Part shown: positions 1-22,892 of the stretch, piece after piece | Numbering within the stretch: the first letter of the stretch is position 1 | How the letters are laid out: each line of letters starts with the position of its first letter | Assembly (NCBI RefSeq): GCF_021917145.1 | Contig: NC_061073.1 | Coordinates: 14,521,205-14,585,204, forward strand | Reading direction: 5' to 3' | DNA length: 64,000 bases | Source of the DNA: Hypomesus transpacificus | Taxonomy: Eukaryota; Chordata; Actinopteri; Osmeriformes; Osmeridae | Made by a program: the position numbers and the translations under genes | Notes under the pieces: model-generated | Seen by the model: the letters and a program-made list of their open reading frames with translations, nothing else | Told to the model about the DNA's origin: nothing | Database searches by the model: none

Positions 1-58
1 TTACGTATTAGATGAGAAAATGCTCAGACTAGTTAGTTTTCTAAGGCATAACTACTGA

Positions 59-3789
<3,731 letters not shown>

Positions 3790-4944
3790 CTTGGACATTT
3801 CCTACAAAGTACAATGATGATTTCATTGATCAGATCATCCGTCCGATATTTAATTTTTCATCCCTTACACTTTTTTCATAGTAATAGGGCAGGGTCCAAA
3901 GATTTCCGATGCTGCAGGTGTGTTTACATCCGAGACCAATACAAGGGGAGTGGGGGTGTCATCCACCCTTTAGTTTATAGCTGGCTATTTATTTGCCTCA
4001 GTTGCACATACTATGCTTTGCATTAATAAGTGCTATACTGTGTCAGCCCTGTTTTATTCTAACTCTAGTCTAAATCAATGCACTTATCCTCCTCCTCATA
4101 ATGTGAATGCTGTTAAAACGGTCTTGTTTAATTGAAGAATATCCAGTTGCTCCAGACAGTTGTGCTCTTCACCTGTCATCTTGCACTTACATGTGATTTG
4201 TCAAAATATTCTGTTCAAAGACTCTTTGCATTTTGTGTTGTCACCGTAGTCAGGTTTACTGTGCATGTTGTAGAATGTTGGCTTTGCAGCATGACACCGA
4301 ACTGTGAATGTACATTTCTCAACTCAACAGTTATCATTACTTTTCTTTGTCTTTTTGGGGAAGATAAGTGTGTAATTTAAAAAAGGTAACTAGTTGGCCA
4401 TGATGTAATTGCTTTAGCAGTCTTTGTGAATCATGAGTCATTCTACCTCATTGAATGCAGTGAGTTTCTTTGTAATTGATAATCAACATGTCAAATTGTG
4501 ACATGCATTAATGTAAATTATGACCATACAGTAAAGTTGTACTGTACAAGATTTAAAACCAGATCAAGATGCTTCAAAAGTGCAATCGGTTTTGTTTTTT
4601 AAAGCTAATCAAAATTCCAACTCTACTTCTGCATTTCCTTTTAGTATAACCTACAAACAGTTTGTGTAAGAGGTGTTTTCATTTCAGTCCACATTTGTGA
4701 CCGTCATGTTTGTTTAAAATCAGGATTAACAGCATGCTTCTGTGATACTATAAAAAAAATGATGACAAATGGGATCAGGTTGAAAAGCAAGGCCGGGGTT
4801 TCAGTGCTTTGAATGATTATACATATGTTTCATTTCTTAATAATTTTTGCTAATGCTGCCTTATTGAGAATCCATTTAAAGAACTGCTAATGTAAATATG
4901 AATTTCTCCTTTGGCACTGCTTTGAGTGTTGCCATTGAACTGCT

Positions 4945-4950
4945 AATAAA
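4945..4950 (+). terminator. chkb polyadenylation signal
   Basis: AATAAA about 1.15 kb after the chkb stop, followed by TG/GT-rich DNA. The region 3790-4960 is the likely 3' UTR; no other gene is seen in it. Confidence 0.6.
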
Positions 4951-5070
4951 TATACTTGATACCCGAGGATGTTCTGGATATTTCTGTTGGACCCATTGAG
5001 GGTACATAAAACATTTGCATCTGGCTAACCATGTAAAATCAATTACACTGTACACGTTGTACAGAGCAGG

Positions 5071-5264
5071 AGTCAGGTGGCTGAGTGGTTAGGGACTCGT
5101 ACTAGTAATCTGAAGGTTGCCAGTTTGATTCCCGGCTGCGCCAAATGACGTTGTGTCCTTTGGCAAAGCACTTCACCCTACTTGCCTCGGGGGAATGTCC
5201 CTGTACTTACTGTAAGTCGCTCTGGATAAGAGCTTCTGCTAAATGACTAAATATAATGTAATGT
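5071..5264 (+). repeat. tRNA-derived SINE copy 2, near full length
   Basis: Best-preserved copy. A tRNA-like A box (GTGGCTGAGTGGTTAGG) and B box (GTTTGATTCCCGG) are followed by the core GTTGTGTCCTTTGGC and the tail GTCGCTCTGGATAAGAGC, with an A/T-rich end. The head resembles a Leu/Ser-type tRNA. It sits between chkb and the kelch gene. Confidence 0.88.
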
Positions 5265-5928
5265 ACTGAACAGCATGACCTATTGATGATAGAAAACCTG
5301 AGTGCGTTCTATGGTGTGTCCTGTTATAGCAGTTGGGGGCTCATATTTCAGTCCCCTATCCCCACCTCTCTCATTTTCAATTGGCTTTAAATAGACCAGC
5401 TGGGCAGAAGTCTGTCCTGCTCAGAAGACTGTATGTATCCAATCCGGGGGATACAAGTACAGGCTTCCTGACAAAATGATTCACGCCTGGATTTGTAGTT
5501 TAGAATCTGTCCACTACTGTGTTTTGACAGTATTTAAAAAAACCTGATGCTGTCCTTACTTCTGCTTCATTTTGGACTGTTTGTTGAGCTTATCAGACAC
5601 GTGGTTTGGAGAGCTTTTGTGGATCAAGGAAAGAAAAAGACTCTCAGGCTGGAACCAGTTTTCCATTACAAATGGGGTTTGTTTAAAAAAGAAAAGTGAA
5701 GGGCAGTACTGTCGCTTCACCTTCAGATACAATTTGTTTTAAAGATATGTTTCCACAAACCTTTGGTCGTGATGTGCACCTGCTGTGTTTTTCGTACAAC
5801 ATGAAATGAACAGCAAATCTGTCTCAGTAAAACATGCTCAGATCAGTTATGTCGACTGTAACTGATCCTGTGTGAGACTAAACAGAGGAAATTCCCTCTT
5901 CATTGGATAAACTGTTCCCCCGGATATA

Positions 5929-8656
5929 ATGGCTCGTCTCAGGCCGTATTTGACATTTATTTTTCAGTGGTTAAGCTTGTGGTTAAAGCATTGTTTTGCA
6001 AGGTTGTGGAAGGCGGTTTCAGCAGCACACCCCTGGATGACTGCTTCATCTGGTGGAACAATGGACAGTGCATGTACAGGGGGAGTTCAGGAAGAATGGA
6101 AGACTGATATGGCATACCGCACATATCTCCATGGAGATGGCAGTCATACCATGGTTACAATCCAGACCAGCACTCATGTTTTCCATGTAAATCAATGCAC
6201 TGTGGATACTGCAAAACATTCAAAACGATGGTGTTCCAAGAATCATCCATACGTAGTACAGTATATGCTATGATCTTTCTCCATGTGTCAGGTGGATCTG
6301 GGAAGGCTTTCAGCCTGCAGTGAGTACTTCAGAGCCTTGTCTGAATCCAGTATGAGAGAGACCTCAGAGAGCCTCATCCACCTGGACTACATTCCATCCT
6401 CTGTGCTTCACAGTCTGCTGGAGTTCACTTTTTGGAACAGCTTTAATGTTCCTAAAGAAGAGCTGGGGATACACATACAGGTGGGCTGTCTTATTGAGGT
6501 GATTAAGGTTCAGACTCAAACTAAAATAACTGCTTCCTAAGGTGGGTAGCTACCTCCTGGCTGAGGGTTTCCTGTCGCGATGTCTGTCAGCCCTGGACAG
6601 TGTGCTGACCCCAGATACCTGCCTGTTCTATCTGGGTCTGGCCCAGGACATCTGCTGCACTGAATTGCGGACAACAGTGTTCACCTACCTGAGCAGAAGC
6701 CTGCTGGAGTTGCCTCACCTCACCAGGTGTGTTTAGTACACATGGTTACTGTTTTCAGTCTGGAAGCACATGGGTATACAGAGGAACACGATGCTTGTGG
6801 TTCATTTCTCAGGAGGGAGGATCCTCAGGAGGGGGCGGAGCTGCTTTGGCTGAGGTCGCAGGGTGATCTCCAACTGTGTAGCCTCAGAAAAGAGAATCTG
6901 ACCTCTTGGAATGACCCGGAGACAGAAGCTGCCCGTCACATTTTCAGATTTGAGGGTTCAGAGGTCAACGGCGAATGGCATCCAATCGCAGAGCTCCCCT
7001 TCTTGGCTGATAAGTGGTGTTTCACCACAGTGGTCCTGTATAACTACCTGTTTTTCATCGGTGGTTACAGGCAGCGACTGAAAAGAGGGTGGGAGTTCAA
7101 AATGGCCTCTTTTAGATACAATCCCTTTACTAATACCTGGGTCTCAACTGCCCCTCTGATCAAGGTAGGTTTCAGTCACCTGCCACCTGGAAATCTAATA
7201 TTTCTGCCTTTGTTATAATGAAACATCGCATGTATACAGTGTTTGTAAAACAGCACAATTGAAGACAAATAACTTACAATCTCGGGGTCTGCAGCACAGA
7301 CGGCATTTCAGTGCAGTGGCATGTGATGGCTGTATCTATGCTGTTGGAGGCTGGTACTTGGACTCTCTGGTGACGCCAGACTCCAGCACCACCCTCTACA
7401 CTGCTGTGGAGTGCTATAACCCCTGGGAGGATACATGGAGGTTGGTCAACAAACCATGTGTTGCAGACAACCACAGAAGTCTCCTGAGAACATGTTGAAA
7501 ACACAATACCATTTGAAGTCTTTGTGCCATCCCTAATATGATTTGTGTTGGGGATTGGTAATCATTTGGGATGATACATTTATAATCAGTCATCCGCCCC
7601 TCTTTTTAGATTTGTTTCCTCGTTGCCCATGACTGACTTCTTGTTCAGTATGTCCTTGTCCCATGATGTCCCTTTGGCCAGCAGTCTGGGACACTTCCTC
7701 TATGTCCTGGGGAACATCCAGAGGACTGGAGAGAAGCTGGTCCTACAGTACAACACCAGAAAAGGTACCTTATAGTAACGTACAGTCCGGAAATAATAGC
7801 GCCCCTGGCAAGGGTGAGCAAAAAGTGTAAAAAATTTCCCTTTTCTGTAATTTAGCTTAATGTCACAATGAAAAAAAAAGTAGAACAATTCAACCTTCAA
7901 TTGAAGTACATTTATTTTGAGGAAATTGAAACTGAAGCATCCTCCTATTTATAGTTGACTTTAATTTGACTTCAGTTGACCAAAGTGTTTAGGGACATTA
8001 GGAGGACAAGAGAACACACAAATCAAATTAGGGAAAAGTGTGTTGAGCTTCATAAGTTAGCAAATGGTTATAAATCTGGTCCAATAATTTCAGAGTTGAC
8101 TGTATTATTACCCACATATCTAGGCTATCTATTGATCAATCAATCTATTTATCTATCTTTCATAGACACTTGGTGTGAGCTGCTCCCTACTCTTACCAGG
8201 ACTGATGCAGACATACCTAGCATTTACTTTCTGGGGGCCACAGACAAGCTGTTTGTAATTGGTGGGAACAACTCAGAAAACATGGTGGCATCATTCTCTG
8301 TGGAGTCTCAGCAGTGGGGAAAGGTGACTGTAGGAATCTATTGTTTCTATCAATTTCGGCCCTGTTGATGAATCATTATTAAATTGCATTATTCAAATAG
8401 CATATCCTATATTATCTTTACATTATTGGATCGAAGGTAGCCTGGATGATCAATGCCTTTTGTCTCGTTCTAGGTACAAGTGGCTGAGAAGGTGGCATTA
8501 GCCGGTCAGGGAGCGGTGCTAGGTAACCAGGTCTATATGCCTGGAATTGAACACAATGCTATTGTAAGACTGGATCTCAACTCTCTCTCCCTTAGTGTCC
8601 TCCCTCCTCTTCCCATCTCAACCAACTACGAGGCACTCTTTCACCTTCATTTTTAA
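5929..8656 (+). CDS. BTB-BACK-kelch protein between chkb and cpt1b
   Basis: Eight exons (5929-6186, 6292-6480, 6542-6726, 6813-7164, 7295-7440, 7610-7764, 8166-8323, 8474-8656) give 541 residues with closed phases. Residues 1-35 form a hydrophobic, amphipathic N-terminus. A BTB domain follows (VTIQTSTHVFH joined to VDLGRLSACSEYFRALSES), then a BACK-like region, then kelch repeats with NYLFFIGGY, YNPFTNTW, IYAVGGW, CYNPWEDTW, YNTRKDTW and LFVIGGN. BTB-kelch proteins usually present substrates to cullin-3 ubiquitin ligases. The layout and the NYLF-GGYR stretch recall KLHL42; KLHDC7B lies near CHKB/CPT1B in human but lacks a recognisable BTB. I cannot choose an orthologue. The start ATG is the first in an open exon and could lie elsewhere. 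Confidence 0.82.
7786..8110 (+). mobile_element. Tc1-like transposon, 5' remnant in kelch-gene intron
   Basis: A TA dinucleotide precedes a terminal-repeat-like start (CAGTCCGGAAATAATAGCGC). About 200 bp later a diverged frame reads RRTREHTNQIREKCVELHKL, the helix-turn-helix start of Tc1-type transposases. The frame then degenerates and no catalytic domain or right end is visible. This is a truncated DNA transposon inside the intron between exons 7610-7764 and 8166-8323. Confidence 0.6.
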
Positions 8657-8967
8657 TAGACCCTATTCTGCAGCCAGTCTTGTCATTACTGCTCATAAGT
8701 GTACGGTCAACCTTATGGCGGTGTAGCAGGAAATGGAACATGAAGTTATTTGGCAAAATGTTGCTACATAAACAAACAATTCCATTGAACAGAAAAACCT
8801 TACACAAACATACAGTATATCTGTCCTGCAGACAGTAGAGCATTAATACTGTAATATAGTACTGTACTTTAGGCTTATATTGTTTTTGAGACCCTGCAAG
8901 CAAGTATTTGGACTAATTTCCTTGTTCTGTGTATAGGCTACTGTACATGTATGCCAGTTCATATGAC

Positions 8968-8973
8968 AATAAA
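8968..8973 (+). terminator. Polyadenylation signal of the kelch gene
   Basis: AATAAA about 310 bp after the TAA stop at 8656, a normal 3' UTR length. Confidence 0.55.
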
Positions 8974-9045
8974 CTAGTGCAAACCAACTAAGAACCAGAG
9001 TGAACATCATTGGTTCTAAAGGTACAGCACACAGGGTGTCCAGTT

Positions 9046-9048
<3 letters not shown>

Positions 9049-9141
<93 letters not shown>
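9049..9141. repeat. (GA)n microsatellite
   Basis: About 45 uninterrupted GA dinucleotides between the kelch gene and cpt1b. Long arginine-glutamate frames read here are artefacts of the repeat. Confidence 0.98.
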
Positions 9142-9144
<3 letters not shown>

Positions 9145-10123
9145 GGGAAAAAACACCAGATACACTACTCTCAAAACCTAGGAAAGCTGCTCCAAGGGTA
9201 TTGAAGTCACACTAGAGGACAAACTGAAGCAAGTCCAGAGGAATTACAGTTTACGCAACACGGAAAACTCCCTTACCTGAAAAATCTGGTTGTAAAAAGG
9301 TATGCCAATATTGTGATTTTTTGGTAAGGATAGAATGCTTTTCGTTACATTTCACTGTTGTTGGAGTCAAAATAACGTTTGTTCTGATTCCGGTAAACTC
9401 ACAATCCATGACAACGGATTACAAATAGGCTACCACCTATTCGATTCCAAACAGTCAACGGCTTGTAATGTTTTTAGGGCCTTTGTCGTCACGATGAAAA
9501 TAGGTTATGGTTTTCATGGACTGAATTGCATGAACATTTAAATTAATTGATAAATTAAAGAACTTATTGGTTTTAAACAGTCATTTTCAGAGAGAATATC
9601 TATCTTAAAACATCGTAGAGTAAATGTAACGGCCAACCTCACGTGATCTTCCACGTTTGCAGTGTTTATATTTTTAAATCCTACGTAGCAGCACGGATCA
9701 TCATCGCTATAGCTATATTTGGCATTTCAACTTTGCCCCACTAGGCTGTTCTCCTGTCTTATGACATGGAAAAAGAAATTCAAGCTTGAGTTGTCCCCAA
9801 AGCCATAAAGGCCCACGGACTTGTGACCTCCAAACAGTCATTTGCCATGGAAACATGGAAAGAGCAATTATCAACTAACGCTACTGTGCACGACTTTAAA
9901 TGCGATGCTGGAATATAGTTGATGCATGTTAGTTAGCTTCACTACGTTTCATATAGCCCATAGGTAGAGCTATATAACGGTCAATACCTGTCTCACCTGT
10001 TCTTCCGCATTTGTAAGTTGCTTTACTCTACCAAATTTAGCCTACCGAACGAGATTAACAATCATTTGATCTTGCTTTTAATGTCTCACTTTTTGTTTTG
10101 CAGTTACTGTTAAACTTTACAGG

Positions 10124-16224
<6,101 letters not shown>

Positions 16225-16744
16225 AGGCTGTATAGAGGACTTACGGTCACAATAAAAGCCAGTGGGCACTCTGCTGATGGCCTCTCCGCCATGTTTTATG
16301 CCACGTTACTTGAGAATTATTCCCAAATGAGAGGAATTCGATTTCATTTGACCTAAGTTTGCTTTTCAGATATGCAAGAGAACTCTGGTGTTGCAGTGGT
16401 AATCGCAGTCACTATGTCTCAACTAAAACAGAAGGGATGAAATAGATGGCATTTTAAAGGTAGTTATCACTGAAACTATTTATTTCAAGTGTGATAGTAA
16501 ATGTAGTTAAACCATTGAATGTAGCAACTGTTAAGTAAAAATATGTTTGAAAGCTGTTTGAAAATTGTCCGTGTGGAATGGAGTATAAGGATGAATCATC
16601 AACAGTTACAGTAAGTCATACAGATGCTGGTTACAGATCGTTTTTCTGTAACATGTCCAAACGTAAAACTTTTTTTAAAACAATGTTCAGCATTGTGGTG
16701 CCTAAGACTGTTGTTTTCCCTGTGTATTTATGTACTTTGTTCAC

Positions 16745-16750
16745 AATAAA
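16745..16750 (+). terminator. cpt1b polyadenylation signal
   Basis: AATAAA about 520 bp after the cpt1b stop, followed by a GTGTGTGTG downstream element. It is only about 200 bp from the opposing sephs1 signal, so the two genes are tightly convergent. Confidence 0.7.
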
Positions 16751-16943
16751 GTGTGTTCTATAATGTGTGTGCTCTAAATATGCCATTCTGAAATTGTTAG
16801 TTAAAAAAATATCTACATTATTCCCTCAACCTAACCAGTTTACTGTTCATGACCCTAACCCTTCATAGAGCAAAAGGCTGGTCCCTGATGTAACACAAGA
16901 CAAATAACACACCAGACATGATTCAGTTAAGAGATAATCCAGT

Positions 16944-16949
16944 TTTATT
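16944..16949 (-). terminator. sephs1 polyadenylation signal
   Basis: TTTATT on the plus strand is AATAAA on the minus strand, about 1.2 kb after the sephs1 stop. The stretch 16950-18137 is therefore likely its 3' UTR. Confidence 0.6.
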
Positions 16950-18137
16950 TCTGCTATGGAAGTAGAGATACCACCAAAACCATGTGCGGTACCCAGACCA
17001 ATTAGAAAAGGCAATATATCTGGTGAATGACCAGCTGAAATGGCTGAAGGCCCTCCCTCCAGTATAATGAGTGACAGATGAGAGACCTTAAGGGGGGTAG
17101 AGTTTGCCTATTTAAGCAAATAGCTGTGCTAATAGACACTTTAAAGAGAATACAACAACTGAGAACCTTTAGGCATACAAAATGAATCTATAAAGCCATA
17201 TGAAAAAATATTCAATCAAATCAAAAATACCGTTGATGGATGCCTACAAGTCTCCTTACATTTTTCTATGGCATACTCATGGAATACTTACATGACGTTT
17301 TATATTTTTTTTCACTTGACCATAAAAGAAGCTGAGAAAATCAACTCATCAGAAGAATCAATTTCCACTGTAAACACAACATGCACGTTATGTTCTGTAC
17401 ATTCTTAGTAAATCATAAACATTTTTGAAAGTTAAACCCAATTTGTTTCATACAATCAATGTTATGATACTATTGTAAAACAGCGGTCATTGGAAGCTTC
17501 TACTTATATGATTTATTTGATTTGGGGAACATACAAAAAGTGAATGTAAAAAGAAATCGGCCCACTTCTGTTAATAAGTATACATAAGCCCACTTCTCTT
17601 CAAGGCATCAGTCATAGCTGGAACTATGGAACTAGGCTTTTCAACTGTACAAATAGTGAACACAAAAATGCTATCCCACAAGCCATCGCTTACATGTGCT
17701 TGACGAGACCACCCTTTAAAAAGAGCCCAAGAGACGATAGACACCAGACTCCTTTAGATTCAAAATGAATCACCATTATTGGATATTCTCATCATCAGCA
17801 GAAAAGCACCTCATCATCCTCAAGTCTAACCTGAACATGCCGATCAAGTGCGTCTTCACTTAACGTAACAGAATGCAGCAGACACAAAAGGCAAATGGAT
17901 TACTGTTGTTCTCTATTAAATTTGTATCGCCGGTATGGTGGGTCCACTGAGTGGTGCCCTGCCCCTAAGGCCACTGTCTGAAGCAGGATTATGTACACAA
18001 CCACCCAGCAGATTCTGTTGACACGTGTTAATATTTACACACACGAGGATGGTGTCTAGAATATGTGTCTAAAAAAAACAAACTCATCTGAGCTCTGAGG
18101 TTCCGGTTTTGTGTTGCAGTGGAGGTGGTGGGAAGGA

Positions 18138-20631
18138 TTACGAGGTGGCACCAGGAGTTGGGTTGACATTTTGGGTTGATGACTGAGGGGCCACCTCTAT
18201 GATTCGTGGTTTGTCAATGATGCGAGCAGTGCGGTTTCCTTTCTCCACAATGCCAATAATCCATGCTTGGTGGCCCTCGCCGTATTTAGGTGACTTGATC
18301 TCGGCACAGAAACGGGCTGCCTGCTCCCGTGGCAGACAGATCAACAGACCCCCTTCAGGCAAACAGACAAGAGAGACAGTCAGGTGAGCCTGTGTGTGTG
18401 AGTGTGTGTGTGTGCAGCATGTTGTTTTTGTGGGTGGCATGTTTGAATTTCGGGGGAAGTATTGTGTGTGTGTGTGTGTGTGGGGGGGGGAGACAAACAG
18501 AGATGGAGAGACACACACGCACCTGATGTCTCTGGGCAGGTGCCATGCATGAGTCCGAACATGTTACCACAGGCCTTCGACACGGCCGCCATCTTGGCGA
18601 GAACCGGCAGATTGTGGATGACGAACGACACCTCGCTCCGCTGTTGGCGTGCCAACGTCTGGGCATGTCCCAGGATTCCGAATCCTGTGATGTCCGTGGC
18701 TGCATGAGCGTTGAACGTGTGCATCAGTCCAGCCGCTAGGGGGAGACGGAGGAGGCAGAGACAGAAGAGAGGGAAGGGATTAGAGTGACTCGGTTTTTTC
18801 AATTCTGATGGTGAATGTCTGATCAGACATTTTTTTTTTTCAAAGTCGGTGATGGCAGAGTATTCTGGGACAGTGTGTGTGTGTGTGTACCTGTTCTGTT
18901 GAGCCTAGCCATGTTCATCATGGCCTCCTGGTAGGCCAACTCTACATCCTCCTGAGTTACCACTAATTTGATTTTGTTCCACTTTTCAGGCTGAAAAACA
19001 AGGACAAGAGTTGAGCGACGTCGGTGGGTTCATGCAGTTCATGTTTGGCTTTGGCCATAGAAGCCAATCGCATCCCATCAGCCTTACAATGTCCAGCCAC
19101 TGGTGCACTGCCACAGCCACCTGAGTCCCCAGAGGCTTGGTCAACACCAACACGTCCCCCGGCACGGCATTGTCTGGCCTGGACAAACGGCAGCACGGGT
19201 TATCATCCTCACCATCACCACCGTATCATCATCATCGAGAAAAAAGCCAAGGAAAGGCAGAGGAGGTATTCTCACATGATGAACTCATTGGGCTGGCACA
19301 CGGTTGTGGCCACTCCCCCCATGACGACCCAGGGGTTGAGTACCGTCTGTCCCCCTGTTACTGATGTGCCTGCCTCCTCCGATGCGTCTTTGAACCCCTG
19401 GATGATTAATGGCATCACTTTGTCCCTCTCCTGTTACAGTAGGAGAAGACAGGGGGGGGGGGGGGGGTAAATGGAAAAAAGGAGAGATTGAGATAGTTGG
19501 ACATTTACAGCTCCAGCTATAGTATTGTCAACTACAATTACATTTACATGTAATCATTTAGCAGACACACTTATCCAGAGCGACTTACAGTAAGTACAGT
19601 AGGGACATTCACCCCGAGGTAAATAGGGTGGAGTGCCTTGCAACCTTTTGATTAATAGCCCTATTCCCTAACCGCTCAGCCATCTGACCCCCACAATATA
19701 TGATAAACTGCTGATATGCATTCTACCATGTGGCCTTACCTTCTCTGACATTTTGTTGCTGACCCCCAGCAGCATTAGCATGTTGTCACATTCCGTAACT
19801 CCCATGGCATATAAGTCACTTAAAACATTGGCACATGCAATTCGGCCCTAGAAGAGAAAACATTTTGCAATAAACATACAGATTCACACTTAAGTCAACA
19901 CAACTGTATAGGGTGACATGAGGGAGTCAGAAGATTTCAGTTTGTGAGACATAGTATAATGAATTTACAGTAGTAACCCGTTTATAAGACGTGAATTCAT
20001 CTGTCACAGTAGTTTATTCTTAATGATATAAATAAGGGCCAACAGGCATGGACAAGGATGTGAGAGGGAGCACATACCATCATGTATGGGTCATCCACTA
20101 TGGGGTAGATATAGTCTGTCGTCTGAACCAGCGAAAGGCCCCCATGTCTGAGCGGGATCACACAGGTGTCCATACCAATGCCTGCAGAAAAAACAGAAAC
20201 TATTTAGGACCAATTTCCAAACAACCCCGAGCTACACACGGGGGATATGTCAGATGTAAGATAGGTTTATTCATGTTAATGTAACTGGTTTCCTCATACC
20301 CAGCCTAGGCATAACTGCTCCGAGGAACTGTTCATCTTCCTGGTAGTGGTTTTCCTGTAGGGCTTCAAGAAGTTTCTGCAGTACTTCCTGGGGTACCTAT
20401 AAGCTCAGAATGATATACAATTTAATTGTTCATGTCTGATCTTGGAACATCTCTACGTTCTACAGGTTTTCATCATTCACTACTAAAGTGATAGATGAAT
20501 ATGTCTGTTTGTTGCCTAGTGTAGCCCTGACCCACCTTGCAGCCTGTACCCTTGAGCTCAGCAAAGCGTGTGAGCCTGAAATTCTTGTCCAGCTCATAGC
20601 TCTCTGGGTTAAATGACTCCCTCACCGACAT
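18138..20631 (-). CDS. sephs1: Selenophosphate synthetase 1 (non-selenocysteine paralogue)
   Basis: Nine exons, read from the right: 20536-20631, 20300-20396, 20078-20181, 19740-19847, 19276-19430, 19088-19178, 18891-18990, 18523-18735 and 18138-18352. They give 392 residues, the same length as human SEPHS1. Start is [17 protein letters not shown]; the ATP-binding-region motifs [15 protein letters not shown] and [16 protein letters not shown] are intact; the end is [10 protein letters not shown]. The position that carries selenocysteine in SEPHS2 is a plain Thr codon (ACA) in [11 protein letters not shown], as in vertebrate SEPHS1. The family enzyme makes selenophosphate, but the Thr paralogue is thought to have another role, in redox balance. 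The first exon ends exactly after the Cys-Lys of this loop. A non-coding first exon probably lies near 21.6-21.7 kb. Confidence 0.96.
19538..19692 (-). repeat. tRNA-derived SINE copy 4, reverse, in sephs1 intron
   Basis: In reverse complement it reads a tRNA-like head (CAGATGGCTGAGCGGTTAGG) and the tail GTAAGTCGCTCTGGATAAG, with internal deletions. It lies between exons 19276-19430 and 19740-19847. Confidence 0.85.
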
Positions 20632-22892
20632 GGCTGGCACAATGTTAGGCCTTTACCACTGACCAGACCACTTTTCCAGGGAAAACAACAGTCAATAATC
20701 TAGACAAAAAGTGGGAAGACCAGAAGATTGTTAGAAATGTAGGAAACATAACAAGCAAAGCGAGTTAACAGAATTTTTTTTCAACGTTTGTATATCCTCA
20801 GATGGGGGCAAACTGTGTGCAATACACTGAAACTTCATGAATGGTGGACTGCAAAGTTAGATAGATAACGATATAAGTACGTAACGCTAGCTGTAGCTAC
20901 ATTAAATCGATTTCAACAGGACTAGCAATAACACGTTTTGTCTGAATGAAATACACCAACTGATCTAATGGGTCCTAGTTGATGCTAGGGGGGCGTTGTG
21001 CATGAACACAAGAATGAATGCCTAAGTGAGCTTGCAGCGCGTGCTAAAAATATTTGATAGATTTAACTGCATATCGTGATAATCAACCCAAGGGGTTGCA
21101 TCAAACCAAACAGATAGATTATGTTGCAATTTCAGTAATGTTATTAATAGCTGGCTAGATACATGCTTGCAGTCAAAGGGGCTGATTTAGCTAACAAGCT
21201 AATCATAGTAGCTAGCCTAGACTACAAGTGCAAACACATCAATGACTGAACTGAGAAATCAATACGAGCGAAAAACGGCGTTTCACGGTCCAAATTTGAG
21301 TTATACAGCCCCAGTCAATGCATAGGTTTATGATAACAGATGGGTTTTTAACCGACTGTGCAGTGTTTATATCATGTTATGCACAGAAATACTGTTAATA
21401 GGAATAGCAGAGCACAAAAATGTCGGCGGTGGAAAAAATTAACCCTTTAGTGTCCCACGCCATGCGAGATATGCAATCACAGGCTTACTATCTATCAAGT
21501 GACCTTACTGCTGCAGTTTACTTAAAGGATACTATCATATGCTTTCCTATACATATTTAAAGCAGGTCTGGTAGTAGTTATAGGACTGAAGTAGAGTTAT
21601 ATTCGTGTAACGTTTCCCCTTTAATTGCTCTCACCAGTTTATCCTTACCAGCTTTGCGTTAGCGGAGCAGCCCGAAAGAAGAGCGGGGATAGTACCAGGA
21701 TGCATTGGGAGTTATTCGGCCGCCCCTAAAGATTGCCTGACGAATAATGATTAACATTTAATTTTTGTTTCAGAATGGAACAACTTACATTCAAAATGTT
21801 ATTACTTTTAATAAAGAAAAAAAGGAGCACATGCTTCTGAATCCAATACAAATTGAGAGAGGAAATATCAATGGTGGAACCAATTGGGAATATATATGAG
21901 ATCGCAAAGGGTCCTTCGCAAGTAGACAAGCGCCTTTATCCTCCCCTTTAAAGAACTGTAAAGTCTGGTAATACAAACTCAACAATGGAGTATACCTTTA
22001 ATTTTGTGTTTTCCCTCCAAATAGGTCCATGCAAACCCCAGTCACATCAACTGAAAGGAGTAATCAGAACAGTTTCTACAGCATGAATAACTTTATTAAA
22101 TGTCTAATGTATCTTCAAATTCCTCGCTTATGTAATTTACAGACCGTATTTAAGACAGATTGTGTACACATTTCTGTGTTGGTGTTACAGCGAAATGTGC
22201 AACGTTCAATAATAATTTCAGGCACAATACAGCATCATCATGAGCTTAATATATTTATTGATGTACACAGTCATTTGAACAATGTTGAGGTCCACAAATT
22301 GGAAGTTTGAAAACAGAAATACAAAATGTTTATGCTGCACAATAATTAGCCTACATTTATAGTGGTTCATTGCTACAGCTGTAGTAAATGTTAGGGTGCA
22401 TTACAACACTACACCAATCAGAATCAAAACGTATAATATAAAGCCCCCACCAATCCACCCGTTTCTTTTAATTTTATTATTATAATTATTTTGTTGTTGC
22501 TTCTAATAGGAGACAACCTTTTGTTGGAAGCCTGGGTCAATTTTAGAAATGACAAATTAGACAGAAGTGATATCTGTAATATCACACTGATGACTGGATA
22601 AAGTGAAGAATACTTGGAAGTTTTGCATCTTTGGATCAAACTAAAGAGTAATTAAAAGACACCAAAGGCAATGTGGACCTATGCAGGACTGAGAAAAAGC
22701 AGTCCATGGAAGCTCATCAAATACGATTGATCTATTAATTTAATTACTCTATTGTCTTCTTTTTTCTACAATCACAATTCAAAATCAGTCACATAATTAA
22801 AATAACATGTGTGGAAGTGGCACAAATTAGTAGAGCAATAGGACATTAAGGTGCAACATCGATGTTGCAAGGCTTTGGTGGCAGCACTTGCT
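20632..22892. other. sephs1 upstream region and spacer to bend7
   Basis: No coding exon is supported here. On the minus strand 20.7-21.7 kb should hold the 5' UTR intron and promoter of sephs1; CG dinucleotides are enriched near 21.65-21.72 kb. The stretch 21.8-22.9 kb is A/T-rich, has AATAAA-like motifs on the minus strand and may be the 3' UTR or flank of bend7. Confidence 0.4.

Noticed and set aside
9000-9215. Open frames of alternating Arg-Glu around 9.0-9.2 kb, and similar Ser-Leu frames at 34.1-34.3 kb
   Set aside because: They are translations of pure GA or CT dinucleotide repeats and have no codon structure.
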